Part shown: positions 47,263-59,776 of the stretch, one piece after another
How the letters are laid out: every line of letters starts with the position of its first letter
How positions within the stretch are numbered: the first letter of the stretch is position 1
Assembly: GCA_947179155.2 (NCBI GenBank)
Contig: OX359266.1
Coordinates: 44,014,039 to 44,078,038 of the forward strand
Length of the DNA: 64,000 nucleotides
Origin: Hedera helix
Taxonomy: Eukaryota > Streptophyta > Magnoliopsida > Apiales > Araliaceae
Direction: 5' to 3'
Notes under the pieces: generated by a model
What the model was told of the DNA's origin: nothing
The model's input: the letters and a program-made list of their open reading frames with translations, nothing else
The model's database searches: none
Translations under genes and position numbers: made by a program

Positions 47263-50200
47263 ATAGTTTTGTAACTAAGGTTGCTAAAGCAAATTCATGA
47301 ATCACATACCGTAATAAATTGTAAGCGGCTAAATCGAGGTCCAAGTCAAGCGATATCAAAGGTGGTCGTATTTTGAGTCTTAGAAGAGTTTATTTTCTCC
47401 TACTCCCCCCTCTCATTAATGGAGAAGATCTTGTAACGTAACGGCTATGATCTTATTTCATTATAAATTTGAAATTAAAATTTTTATATTTTTCGCCCTC
47501 CTTAAATTAAACCAAAAACACTATACTTCTCAAATCCCAGAAATTACTTCATTTTATTGTGTGAAATCTTAACAACAAATATCACAATACATGCTGCACA
47601 AAGCATTGCAGTTTTAGAGTGTAACAAATTACAATGTAGTACACAAACGAAAATAACTGAAATTTTCTGATAATCAAACCAATTTTGGTATTGAACCTGA
47701 AATATAATCCTTCTTCTTCCTTCTATTTTTGTTTGAAATTTGATACCGCCTCCGTTCTAAAACATAAAAGCATTTTCTTTCGCTTTTTAAATATCATTCT
47801 GCTCTTATTATATTTGAGAATGGAGGAAGTATATCTTTAAATGAAATGAAGGTAAAGAAACCGATCGATTTAAGACTTGACTGTGATTTTATGGATATGT
47901 TTTGCAGATATCAAGACTTGACTGCTGCTTTGAACATCATATCAAAAGCACTCTTAACAGAAGACTTGAATTTTTGGGGATCCATGAGGCCTTTCTCCAT
48001 TCCCACTGCAATCCTCAACTCTTTCATATAACTCACCATTGTTATAGTAAGACTCTGCAAATTAATTCATCCAAAAAATTACATTAACACAGTTGAAATT
48101 CCTCTTTCGCCGTAAAAAGACTAATTACCACGCTACAGTATCTTAAATTACCTGTGGAACACCAACTACCATGAAGTAAAAGCCTTTAACTGGATGATTA
48201 GCCAGAGCCATTCGCTCCACTGGTCCAATCATATTTGAAATTGTCATGCTTGAGTTCTTCAGCGTGCTATGAATGTACTGAGCCGTTGCCTAAATCACAA
48301 ATTTTAGCACTATTAGAGTTATCGCGATCAGAAGAGGGGAATTTTTCAATGTTTCAACAAGTTTAGTTTTGAAAAGTTGAGAAAACAGGCGCCTCAACAG
48401 CTCTTGATAAAAAAAAATAGTCAACAATCTTATATTTCGTGTATGCAAAGTTGTACCAAAGTAAAATGATACAACTGTACATGCACAAAGTACATTCCCG
48501 GCAGGGCTGGTGAGCTACCACATACTTCTAAAAGTTATTGTGGAGCTCCCATAGACTCTTAAAAGTTACTGTTTAGCTGCCACACATCCTTAAAAGTTAC
48601 TGCTAAGCTCCTACAGACTCTTATAAGTTTTTTTTTGAGCTCCCACAGACCCATAAAAGTTATTGTTGGGCTCCCACATAACCTTAAAAGTTACTGCCGA
48701 GCTTCCACAGACCACTGAAAGTTTGGGCTACAAAAGGTTTGTTGAACGTTTATGTAACAATAACATTTAGTTTTACGTATATACCTCAGGACCTCTATAT
48801 TTTCTTACTGCCTCTAGTAATCTGCCAGTGAGAAAAACCGCTGCAGAGTTTCTCTTTCTCTTGATGATTTTCTGTGCCTTATAGACAAACTCGATTGGAT
48901 TAGAATACTCGGTCCCATCCAATTTGGGGACAGATACGTGCAAGAAACCAAACTGGTTTCCCCATTGCTTCTCAGCTTGATGGGCATCAACCATATCAGC
49001 CACTGATTTGTAACCACCAATATTCCTAGTATTGAGCAAGACCAGTGCAGTAGATTCTGAATTTTTTGACTCTTGGCTTGTTGTTTCCATGTATAATCGA
49101 GTCCCAAGAAAAATTACTCCAGTAATTACATCATTTATTGTCTGCACCAGAAAAAGTTTCAACATATAAACACAATGCAGATATACTACAAATTTACACT
49201 AAGAATAGTATGCAGTTTCGGTAAAAATACAGGGCTTAACAAAAAGTTAAACCAGAATAGTACTGCTATTCTTTATGAAATGTCTCATAAACAACACGGA
49301 TGAATTTGATGTACTTTTGCTAGATGACGTGACATTATATTATTGAGTGGTAGATATGGACTTAAAATGGAGGACCATTTGATTTGAAAGATATGAATGT
49401 TTTCATCAAACCGTTGGGATCCAAAGTAAAGCGATGTATCATCTCAAGCTGGCTGTTGATACCTGAAAAAGAATTTATGTGAATATAACTTCTGGGGTCT
49501 GGGCACATGAGCGAATGCCTTACATAAATGGCATGTCGTTTTGAGCCTGTTGGGATTTGCTTCTGGTTATTTGCTTATTTCTATTCTTCTAATTCTAAAA
49601 TTGGAATTTTATATATCTATATCAATATAAATAATTTTGATATAGATAAGTAAGATACAAATAGATATTTGAAAGTTTACTTGTCTGTTTTGACAGTATT
49701 TACTCTCTTTTTTTCTGGCTGTAAGTTAGTTTAATAAATTTAGAGCGTGCTTGTGAATTTTAATTTGGAGGGAAGGGAAGGGAAGGGGGGTAGGAAGTGA
49801 GTTTATCCTGACAATTTTTTTTGGAGAGAACTTTTCCTTCCCATCCCTTACCTTCTCCCCAAATCAAAACTCACAAAATGGGCCTCAGCTTCCCTTTTTT
49901 TGTTTTGTTTTGAGCATTCAGCATTGCATAACATCAAAGTGGTTTAAAAGGATAAAAAAAAAAATCAATGATACTTCCAGTATACAAGTGGATTTTATCA
50001 ATATCAAATAATAATGATGGTTATAATTAAGTGAAGAAATGCTAGACATACCACTCTAAGGTTGACCTTAATTTGCTTGATGTGATCAAGGGAGAATGCC
50101 ATTGTAATCAAATTGATCGGTCGGAACTCCACTCCTTCATCCCCGGATCTTATCGGTGTCCGATCATCTTGGAGAACGCTGCTTTTTAGAAGGCTCCATC

Positions 50201-51060
50201 CGAAATCCAAGGCCGTGTTGACTATACTAGAAAATATTTGAGGCACACTGTAAAAAATACTAGTCTTTTTTTCGCTATCCAACTTTGAGTTCATAAAATT
50301 AGGAAATGTCAAGGGAAGAGAAGGATCATCAGCTCTTTGTAGACATGAAAGAAGAGCCCCCATAAGCGAAAAACCGTCACCGAGTGCATGGTGAAGCTTG
50401 AACACCAGACTTCCAGCTGCATTGCTAGTAGGGTACTTAATAATATGAATCTCCCATAATGGCCGGCTCTGTGGAAATGATTCCATGGCTATTTTTGATA
50501 AATAATCATTTAGGCAAGCTTCGTAAAATTCAGGGGATTTTCCTTCAGGAAAACTAGGGACATTGATATGATCTTTGAGCTTCACATCAACCCTTTTCCA
50601 TTGTTTTACTTCATCTTTGTCTTTAATCTGTTTTAAAAAAATTATTTGGTATGAAGAGCTTTTCAGTTTGGCTATTTGTCCAACAGAAAACGAGAGAAAT
50701 AAAATAAAATAAACTTAATCAAATTGAAAAGACAAATTATGTTCTTTACCTATAAATTAGGAGAAATTGTGTTGGAAACATTAAAGGGAACCAATTGTAC
50801 AACACCTAGTTATGGTCTCAAATTTAACCAAACAACTACACTCACTCGAAAAGTACATTTCAAATCATTATAGTATTCCATCTAACATGTGCATTAATTT
50901 TCTCGACATAGCATGACCGATAACTGACTATCAGTCCAAATAAATCAAAATAAACTTTATTTAGAGGTTTAGGCAAAAGCCTCATCTTAAGGTTCACTTG
51001 GTACAAAAATTTTATCTATAAATATAAAGCTTGGGATGTCATTGCAGTTGTCTAATAATA
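47262..51060. repeat. Segmental duplication, unit 4 (matches 41380-44310)
   Basis: Carries the complete WSD copy 4 with flanks that match the pseudogene unit at both ends. The copia remnant sits exactly at its left edge. Confidence 0.8.
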
Positions 51061-51514
51061 TATATAGTACGGAATATTTATTATTAACAGTCTGAAAAAG
51101 ACAGATGTTGAGTAACTGATATTTCTTGATGATATTTTCAGCGCATAGATGTGCATTATAGACTTGTACCATATCCATCGTGTTGTGTGCATTCACGATG
51201 GAATGCACATTCCAGGACCAGACTCAAAAAAATGTGATTAATTCCACCCAATATAAGCAAAACACACACAGACGGGGAGTGGAGGAGAGAGAGAGAGAGA
51301 TTAGTACCATGACAGAGGAGAAACGTGGGTTGATGGGGAGGAAAACATCCTCGAGGAGAGTCAAAGTGGGGGAATCATCAATTGGAATTTCGAATTCCAA
51401 GACGGAAAGAACACAAACCGAGAGCACCGAGCTGTTGAAGTACTGCCCAGTAGGGCTCACTGGCTGGACATCTTCTTCGTCTTGAAAATTACTACTATTA
51501 CGATGAAGATCCAT
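47911..51514 (-). CDS. WSD1-like: Wax ester synthase/diacylglycerol acyltransferase, WSD1 family, copy 4
   Basis: Five phase-0 exons with GT-AG borders: 51514-51308, 50627-50052, 49141-48785, 48289-48152, 48054-47911 (stop TGA), 473 aa. HHALGDG lies at residues 148-154, PLWEIH about 23 residues before it, NDVITG at the start of exon 3 and NMIGPVER in exon 4. The exon lengths 357 and 138 equal those of copy 2, so the structure is conserved while the sequence has diverged well beyond copies 1 and 2. The N-terminus is about seven residues longer and acidic (NFQDEEDVQP). The start is the ATG at 51514; the longer open frame upstream begins with TTG. Same predicted reaction as copies 1 and 2; divergence suggests a different substrate range or expression, which is inference. 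Confidence 0.93.
48509..48729. repeat. Seven-unit minisatellite in intron 3 of WSD copy 4
   Basis: Units of about 31-32 bp on the theme GAGCTCCCACAGACTCTTAA-AAGTTACTG. They lie wholly in the intron between 48290 and 48784. Units differ at several sites, so the array is not very recent. Confidence 0.85.
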
Positions 51515-51760
51515 TGTTACTGGTTGTGAGCTTAAGTTTCCTACCAATCCAATCAGTAGTATTCACTTTGTGCTGTCACATGTGAGTATAAGTATAGTGC
51601 TCCTCAGCGATACAAGGTGGTCACTGCGTATTTATTACAAAAACAGAGAGATCTCAGCAAGCACCAGTAACAATTACAACAAACTGGCAAGACCATAAAG
51701 TGAATCATTACTCCTTTCCCACCGGCTTTGGTGGTGCTGGGTTATTTTTATTTGGATTTT

Positions 51761-51962
51761 CTTAATGTGTGTACGCGGAAAATAATATATAATATTATTT
51801 GTTTATGTAGGCGCACTGAATTTAATGTATAAAAAAATAATATACTAGTGGACTCCATGTATTGAATTCAGTACAATTATATAAAGAAATAATTTTTAAC
51901 GGGTCTCATCTCTTGTTTTCCGCGCCTAGTGTGTGCCCTTAGGGCACACATTAAGCGGACCC
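51761..51962. mobile_element. MITE, family D copy 2
   Basis: Left end TTTCTTAATGTGTGTACGCGG, right end TGTGCCCTTAGGGCACACAT-TAAGCGGACC. The interior has ACTGAATTTAATGTATAAAA and TGTATTGAATTCAGTAC. The right end contains a palindrome around CCTTAGGG. Confidence 0.65.
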
Positions 51963-53063
51963 TTTTTATTTTGATGCTGCTGGCCGCTGGGGCTCAAGTC
52001 ATGGCTCAGGAGGATAAGGTTGTAAAGTGTCGTGCGAGTTACTGCGGTTTAAAATAGGAATAAATACAAGTAAATAACATTCCAACACTAATATTCAAAT
52101 TCTATCTTCATTTTAATATTTAAAAATAAAATATAATATTAAAATTTATATTATTTTTTATTTATAATAATAAAAATAAATATAATATTTAATTTTATAT
52201 TTAAATATTGTGTATATATATTTGTCCTTAAAATAGAATATAAATACTTGATATGTGGTGCGGTTGTAATTTTATTTAGATACAGTTGGGGTTTAAAAAT
52301 CAATCTTCAAGTAATATGATACTCCAACATAATAATAAAAATGGGATATAATAGTTGGGAATAAATTATTCAAGGATATCCTTTAAAATTAAAATTTTAC
52401 ACTCTTCAATAACAACAATAAGTAGGAAATTCAAGAAAAAAATTAAGGAATTTAATTTATATTGACATATTTTGTATTTATAATTTATCATGATAAAATT
52501 GTTTAACTAATCATATTGAATTCCAAATTTCTTAATTTTTTCTTAAATTTCTTACATGACATGTTATTATTAAAAAATATAAAATTCTAATTTTTCAAGT
52601 CATTTGTATATAATTTATTATCATAATAATTAGTGTGACGTATGTTAATTCAGTCTTGAATTATCAAGTGTCCAATATCTAAGCTAGATATTCACATTTG
52701 TTGTATTTTTGAGTTTTAAAATAAAATAATTGTAATAAATATAAAGAGACGTGATAATTACATTATATGTATATTTAATTACTCAATATTTACAGTGTTA
52801 TAGTGTCTGAGTCTCAAACACAATACATCAAAATTCATATATTATATTTGAAGATTCAAATATTGTAAACATTAATAACAGAATGTACCCTATATGTGTT
52901 CAGTAAATATGGAGCACACTATAATAATCGTAAAAATAAGTACAATAAACGTATAAAGAAATTGAAATTGAAATTCCTTTTTAAAAATTAAAACCATGCA
53001 ATATTCTAGAATTGGATATATATTGCTACGTTAGATCGCTGGCTGCCGCCCCCTATTGAGTAT
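51963..53063. other. Intergenic, upstream of WSD copy 4
   Basis: AT-rich; no gene or bounded element recognised. Confidence 0.45.
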
Positions 53064-53279
53064 GGATTTTCTTATAATGTGTCTTTAGGGCACATTCTAA
53101 GTACGGAAAATAATGCATAATAATATTTATTTATGTATTTGTACTGAATTTAATGTATAAAAAAATAATATATTAGTGGACCCCATGTATTGAATTCCGT
53201 ACAAATATATAAACAAATAAAATTTATTCTTATTTTTCGCGTTTAGCATGTGTCCTAAGGGTACATGCTAAGAGGACCC
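53064..53279. mobile_element. MITE, family D copy 3
   Basis: Left GGATTTTCTTATAATGTGTC-TTTAGGGCACATTCTAAG, right inverse TAGCATGTGTCCTAAGGGTACATGCTAAGAGGACC. The central part matches 51761-51962 and 31242-31380. Confidence 0.7.
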
Positions 53280-55189
53280 GGTTAGTATTAGTCGAATAGT
53301 ATAATTCAAAATAGCTGGGCGTCATTATTGTATGTGTAGCTTTCCATTGGTATTACTGTATTAGTCAAATACTTAGTAATTATCAAAACAGTTGGGCGTC
53401 ATTATTGTACAGAAACTCCTGGGCGACCCATTTTTGGGATCGAGAGATATGATTGGTCTCTTTTTTTTATATTTTATTTTTAACTTTTAAAATATTTATA
53501 ATATTTATTTTAATTTAAATATTTATAAAATTCAATAATTTAGATATAAATTACTAAATTTTGTAAATTTCACATAAACTATTAAATTTTATAAATATTT
53601 GAGTCAAATATTATAAATATTTTAAAAGTCAAAAAAAAAAAAAGATTGATTACAATTTTCGATCCCAAAAATCGATCAATGTAAAATTGCTCTTGTATGT
53701 ATAGCTTTCCAAACCATAGTATTAGAATTAGTTGTGCTCAATTACTAAATAGTAGTAGTCCTTAAATTTCTGCCAGCAGCACTCGCGCCTGGATATCGTT
53801 AAAAAAAAGCAACCAGAATTCACCCGCCATTTGGGCTCGCTCATTTGATGCCGTCAAATTTAGTTATTTCAATTTATGAGATTTCTACTTTCAACTTTTA
53901 TAACAAAAAGGATAAATTTACGTACATAATATTTAAATATAAAATTAAATATTATAGTTATTTTAATTATTAAAAAATAAAAAATAAAATATGACTCGAA
54001 TTTTAATATTTTATTTTATTTTTAAGAGTTAAGATGAATATAATATTTAAATATTTTATTTAAATTTTGGGCACTTATTATAACGAAAAAAAGAAAAACA
54101 GCCAAACGAAGTCATATGATTACCTAATTTAGAGTGTTTTTTTAGAATCTATGCTATTATTATAATTTAATTTTAGGGATATAATTCATATTAAAACTTA
54201 GAGAAAAGTCTTATACAGGGGTTAAGAGGAGAATTTGAAAGAAATTTAGAGGAAATTTGTCTTTAATTACATGCAGCAGATGCTAAATTCTAACTTAGTG
54301 TTGACAAATAAATTTGAATATATGACCTTATACAGTACAAAGAGATATATTTAATTATCAACTTTAAATTTAAAATAAAAGACGCTGATATTTTCAAATT
54401 TGATGTGCATAAAAGTCATATATTTGCAAATAAAGTTGCATTTATGAATAGAATCTCTTTTCAAATAGAATAAAGTTGCAAATATATGTAGATTTCGTAT
54501 CACTTTTCACCAAAAAGCTGAGGTGGTAGATTGTTGCACGTGACTTGAGCGTGAGATACACGTGAAAAAGTGGGGGGATGAGAGGGGGGGGGGGGGGGGG
54601 GGGGGGAGGGGGGATAGCATTTCTTTATCTTTAAAATTTTGTCACCTGTCACCTGTCTTGTAGTTGTTGATGCATTATGTCGAATAATCAATTAGTCAAT
54701 GCCCAAATCACTTTCGTTTGCCTTAAATTACTCGATCAATTATACCAGTATGTGACCGTACATCCGTTTGAATTAATAATAGAATAAGTTTATAAATATA
54801 ATTTTTTTATATATATTTAAATATAAATTTTATTTATATTATTAAAAATTAAAATTTAATATAAATTTTATTTTTAAATAAAATTTGTACATAAAATTTA
54901 TTCACTTAGATGTTTTCTTAATAATAATACTATGTGACTAGTCGTATTAATTGTGGCATGGGGCAACGTGTGTGATTGAGATCTGAAAGAAAACTAACAA
55001 GCTCAATCAATTTATTCACTTTCATTCCGTGTCTTTTGTGTATGTAATTTCATCCCCGTATTTACCCCGACAGATCTTACTGCCTATAGAATGTTAAATG
55101 GTCAATTTATCTTGCAGCTTCCATTTTCATGTGTTATATCCTTTTATAACAATTTAATAGTTCCTGCAAGCTACCGTGTGTTATATCCC
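53280..55189. other. AT-rich intergenic DNA
   Basis: No gene recognised. It holds a short inverted repeat near 53930-54060 (ATAATATTTAAATA arms) and a long G-run (54584-54613). Confidence 0.45.
54584..54613. repeat. Poly-G tract
   Basis: 23 consecutive G, one A, then 6 G on the plus strand. Runs of this length are hard to sequence, so the exact count may be wrong. It could form a G-quadruplex. Confidence 0.85.
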
Positions 55190-55447
55190 CTTATATTCTA
55201 TTTGTTCTAAAATATAGATTTATTATTAATTTTATAATTTAATTTTAAATATTTTAAAATTTAAAATTAATATAAATTATTTCAATTGTAATTGACATAT
55301 GTTGTAAGCGATCTTAAAAAAACTACTCATTGTAAAATATATTATTCGATCATTTTTAATAAATTATTTAAATTTTATTTTTAAAAATATCTCAAAATAA
55401 TTTTTAAAAGTCTACAATGATTTTATAACGTGAGACGGAAGAAGTAT
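55190..55447. mobile_element. Possible degraded Stowaway-like MITE
   Basis: Left ATTCTATTTGTTCTAAAATA and right ATAACGTGAGACGGAAGAAGTA loosely resemble Stowaway ends, with a fold-back AT-rich interior. No clean TA duplication. Confidence 0.35.
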
Positions 55448-55565
55448 GTGATTAATAACAGTTTTTGACATATCACCATGTGCAACTAACTGGGAGAGTA
55501 ATGTGTTTTAATCTTCTTGCAACAACGAGACAGAGAAAACTTTTTATCTTCGAAAATAATTAATG

Positions 55566-56997
55566 TGTTGTCGTAAGTACTCAAAAATAAAATTTTATTT
55601 TAAAAATATATTAATATTACAGTGTAAGTAAAAATCGATCTCTCAGAGAATGATTAATTTAATTTATATTTTGTAAATCAAAATTGGGAATTTTTAATTA
55701 AAAGAAATAATTTAAATAATATTAACTAAAGAAATTAGATATGCAAATAAACTAATAAAAAAAATTAGAATAACAAACCTCAGGTTAAATTAACACCCAT
55801 CATCAGAAATTGACACCGATCATTAACTCAAACATAAATTAATTAATATTTTAAATATTAACCGTAGAGTAATTACTTACATTCGAACAATTTTTCTATC
55901 ACTCCTTAATTTTAGTTAAGTAAAAACAAGCAATCTAAATAACCCTTATTACTAAATAACATCAGATAAGCACTAAAGACTTACCCTAGTAACGGTTTTA
56001 AAAAATAGAGAGATTGTTGAACGAAACAATACAAGCACAAGCAGTTGCATTTAATTTAAATAAATATTCTTTTAAAGATATAATAATTTTTTAATTTGCA
56101 AAACAATTATTAATCTTAGTTACTTCACAAATTAAAGTAACCAAATAATTACGAATTTGATATTTAATTTAGCAATAGATTTCAACGAATAATAAACTAG
56201 TATACATCTTAACAATTAAACGAATCAATTATAAAATTAAGAACAGAAAAATATTCAATACTCAAAATATAAATTAAACAATTAAAATAAATTAAATCTC
56301 ACAATGCATAAATTGTAATGGCTTCTGCTAATTTAAATCGAAAACAAAAATTTAACTATTCATAATAGAAAAAAAATAACATGTATAAGAGAATACTCTT
56401 AATTATATCTCAAAATATCTATTTATAAACTACATAATTTATTCAAACCCTATTAAAAATTAAAATAAATTATTAATAATAAATTCTATCCCAAGTCTGC
56501 CATTGCTTTAATGCATTGTCTTTTAATTAATTTACTAGCAGGACCCCAACATGGAAAACAATTAAAATCTGCAGAAATTAAAGTTGCTCATGGGACCCAC
56601 TTTAAAACTTTAAGTCTGCTGAAGACAGATTGCAGTGGGGCGTTAACTGCTGATTACCGCGCCTCGCGCGGTCTTCCCCTATCCCGCGCGTTGCGCTGAT
56701 GATTCCATTTGCTTGTTCACAGCTTCTTCAAAACGGCACCGTTGCACCATGTTGCTTCTGCTGTAGCTTGAACCGCGCTTGGGCGCTAACTTGCCATTTC
56801 CCAATAATTACGGATTTCCCCACCTTAAGCTGCTGAAATTACCAAATTACCATCCAAGCTTTATTTTTCCTACAAAATAAAATAAAAATAATATAAAAAT
56901 TCATAAAATTAAATAAATTACCTAAAAATACTTAAAAACTCACAATAATTAAAGATAAAATACCTAATAAATAGATATAAAAATTTACTTATCAACA
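55566..56997 (-). mobile_element. Probable solo LTR, about 1.4 kb
   Basis: The ends are inverse of each other: TGTTGTCGTAAGTA on the left and TTTACTTATCAACA on the right (TG...CA). A GC-rich block (GCGCCTCGCGCGG, about 56658-56700) sits inside an otherwise AT-rich sequence. No coding capacity. The 5-bp flanks (TAATG and ACTAA) do not match, so this is either an old solo LTR or the bounds are slightly off. It lies next to the last exon of the DEP1 pseudogene. Confidence 0.5.
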
Positions 56998-57039
56998 ACT
57001 AAAAGCTCAATGCAATAATTATAAATTTAAATGGTTCAT

Positions 57040-57636
57040 TACATAATAGTATCTGGTATATGTCATAGTTCCAACAAGGATTCAATAGTTCTAAACCACC
57101 ATGATTTTCTGGTAGAGGTCCATTTCCTGGCCGGATGGAGATTGCCACTTCCAAACCTGAAACAAGTATGAAGAATTCACTTGGTTATGGCAATAATTTA
57201 TGACAAGTCCAGAACAAGCTCAGTATCAACAAACAAATTGATCCCTAAAAGTCGAGTAAATAATGCAATCTCCAAATATTAGCAAGCAATTTGAAATCAT
57301 TTTAGCACTTTACCTACAGCCCTTGCAGCCACTGCTTCTTGAAATACGCTAATAACAAATAACATCTCTTCGGCTCTATCAACTCCTACTGTTCGCAAAA
57401 TCTCGAGGAACTTTGTGCTTCAGTTTTGCTTCTGAACAGAAAGTTTAAAGGCACAAACATTTTAATAGATCAAAGGTATATGCCATAAATAACAACCGAA
57501 AGCAGGAAAGCCTCAATAGTACATACCCCACTGTGGTGTCAAAATATCCACATATGTACTTTCTCAAATCCACGTAACTTTAATTGCCAAAGAGAAGCTG
57601 TTGTGCTTTTCTGCTACCACTAGAATATATGTAAAC
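57040..57636 (-). pseudogene. DEP1: DEP1 (enolase-phosphatase E1 part) pseudogene, last three exons
   Basis: Three exon remnants with GT-AG borders. Exon at 57636-57527 encodes VYIYSSGSRKAQQLLFGN then a stop (TAA), then YVDLRKYICGYFDTTVG. Exon at 57431-57314 encodes KFLEILRTVGVDRAEEMLFV and QEAVAARAV, with an upstream in-frame TGA. The exon from 57156 encodes GLEVAISIRPGNGPLPENHG and then loses frame. These are the C-terminal haloacid-dehalogenase-type blocks of the plant bifunctional dehydratase/enolase-phosphatase of methionine salvage. I found no upstream exons to 59000. Two nonsense codons and a late frameshift make it non-functional. Because introns are kept, it arose by DNA-level duplication or decay in place, not by retroposition. 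Confidence 0.8.
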
Positions 57637-57959
57637 CTGAAAGCAGTTGAGCAGTAACAAATTAACAGCAATGAAGGACCTGAGAAGGGAACTCTATTAT
57701 GGAATAACGTAATGAACTTAGAGCTAGATATTATGTATGACTAATTTTCCAGGAGTACTGGATCTCATGGGTTGTATTTGTATTCAAAAATGTAAAACAA
57801 GCACATTTGGTAGTTGTACGCTAACAAAAGTGACTTTCAGTGAGACGAAGTACTGGATTTTAGAGACAGATTGTAAACACGATGAAGACATACATATTTC
57901 ATAATATAAGAATTCTAGTTGCACCCAGTATCCTACCAAAATATCTTCCCCTTACTTCT

Positions 57960-58104
57960 TCTTCTTTCAGCCCTTCTAAGATCTGTTGCCCTATTAGCAT
58001 TTTTACTTTAACAATTGTTGCAAGTGGGATTCGATCCCAAGATGTCCGGGTCTACAGCTCATTCCGGAACGTCATTTGAACCACTGCGCCAACTGCTGGA
58101 GTTC
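57960..58104 (-). mobile_element. tRNA-derived SINE with 16-bp target duplication
   Basis: On the minus strand it has a pol III A box (TTGGCGCAGTGG) and a B box (GGGATCGAATCCC) with tRNA-like spacing. It is flanked by a perfect 16-bp repeat, TCTTCCCCTTACTTCT, at 57944-57959 and 58105-58120. About 145 bp long. The long variable duplication is the mark of LINE-driven integration. Confidence 0.85.
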
Positions 58105-58120
58105 TCTTCCCCTTACTTCT

Positions 58121-59004
58121 ATTCTGTCTTTGCCCTGGGTCACTCGGTGCAACTCCACTTGCAACTCATTCTTTCAATCCCACTAAAACCTATAAGAATT
58201 GTCAATGCCAGTATTTCAGCAAGATGCTGATCCTTTTTGTAATATGTATTGACCAGGAATGTATTTCTGTGTATCTATTTCGACCATTTCTGCAAGATTC
58301 TTTCTAGTGCCCCAGGGATCTGACATAATTATTTTCAAGATAATGGCAAAATAACAATTAAAAATACCACTACAACAATTTCTATGGAGATGATCTTTGT
58401 AACAACTAACAGGTCTTTTCTGATGACTTCTTCCAGTGGGGCAGTTAATGGTGACACTCACATTAGCAACACAAAACAAGTTTGCTAACTTTTTCTACTT
58501 CGAAATATATATATCATTCTCCCTTTTTCCAAATTGGAGCAAGAAAAGCTACTTGGTAACTGTGTTTGTTTCAGAAAAAAGTGGGAGGAAAAAACTGCTT
58601 TGTAAAGGGGAAAAAAAGAAAAACACCAAAAACTTGCAACAATTTTGAGAACATGCGGGGAACCATTCAAATTTTAATCAGGTACAGTCATTGCACCCTG
58701 TTAATAACAAAAAAATAAAAATTCTTCATACTATAAAAATAAAAGCAATAAAAAAAATGTTACTCCATTTACTGATGGCATCACTTAGTTACCGAACAGT
58801 ATTGCCTGATTCCTGCTTTCAGTAGTGAGAACAAGAAAAAACAGAAACATATATTATATCCATGAAACCCTTTGTAATGTTATATCCCAGATGAATAATA
58901 CATATATTATGATTCAGTTCATGCCTAAGAAATTGTCTTAATAATATGTCATCCAAGAAACTGCCTTGATGCCTCAGTAACCACCGATAATGATATAAAG
59001 CTTT
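58121..59004. other. Region right of the SINE, unassigned
   Basis: May be remaining intron sequence of the DEP1-like locus, but no further exon could be recognised. No other feature seen. Confidence 0.4.
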
Positions 59005-59426
59005 GTGGGCTCGGGTTTACCAGGTATGCATGTGGACCCATCTCCCAACGACATGTGTACTTCCCAAGAGGCTGCCATGTGGACGCTCGCAAGCCCGGCC
59101 ACATGGGGCTCTCAAATTGGAGCATGGCCTAGCGGGACCGGCCACTTGGCTTCTCGGGCAGGATGGCTTGGTCTCGCGGGCCCATCTGTGGAGGTTCTCA
59201 GGTACAGTACCTCGAGTACTCAGACTTAGCAACGCGGATCCCTATGCTGGCCATGCAATGTTCTAATTATGATGATAATGGTATACGTTCGTACAAGCTC
59301 ACACAAGACCTGTGATGAAGGCCCTGATCATCTCCTAGGACTTCCAACAGAGAGCCTTAGGACATTTGCGAATAATATTGGGATAGTTGTCTTTGGGTTG
59401 GTTTGGTGGCTAGGAGAATGGGATTG
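59005..59426. other. GC-rich unassigned stretch flanking the LTR element
   Basis: 59005-59260 is clearly more GC-rich than the rest of the window and has repeated GGCCAC.TGG-like motifs. Overlapping open frames of 70-87 codons occur on both strands but resemble no known protein. The sequence resumes after the retrotransposon at 63898 (GCTGAGAGAGTATGG), so the host DNA before insertion was one continuous stretch. Confidence 0.4.
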
Positions 59427-59776
59427 TGTCACAATAGTTACTAGTGGCAGGGGCGTAATTTACTTCAATTGTGAGGTTTATGTTCAAGTAGGATATGTGG
59501 TTTGTTAGAAGAGTATCCAATATATATATCATTGCAATCTGCCGAGAGGAACCAACGAATGAAATATCAATTGTTTTGTTTTCCTTCATTTCCTTTATCT
59601 GTTAGTTTTCCTTTCATCCTTTTCAATGTCGATTTATGATTATAGTGCTGATTATCATTTCTTCTCTGGTGTTATGGTTGCTTCAAATCCCTTTCCTTAC
59701 TGTTATCCTTCCCTGGCTAAGACTCCAACTTCATTCTGCCATGAGGATGCAATAGTCAGTAAGCTAGATCGTGACA
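59427..59776 (+). repeat. 5' LTR (350 bp)
   Basis: Starts TGTCACAATAGTTACTAGTG, ends AAGCTAGATCGTGACA; the first and last five bases are inverse (TGTCA / TGACA). It differs from the 3' LTR by three A versus G changes clustered near the 3' end. It contains the start codon and first about 50 codons of the gag-like ORF. Confidence 0.95.
59517..59530 (+). promoter_or_regulatory. Putative LTR promoter (CAAT/TATA)
   Basis: TCCAATATATATATC about 90 bp into the LTR and about 95 bp before the ATG at 59626, a plausible pol II start region. An identical copy is in the 3' LTR. Confidence 0.5.

Noticed and set aside
58216..58479. 87-codon minus-strand frame as an upstream DEP1 exon
   Set aside because: The sequence does not match any DEP1 block I know and lacks convincing splice borders.
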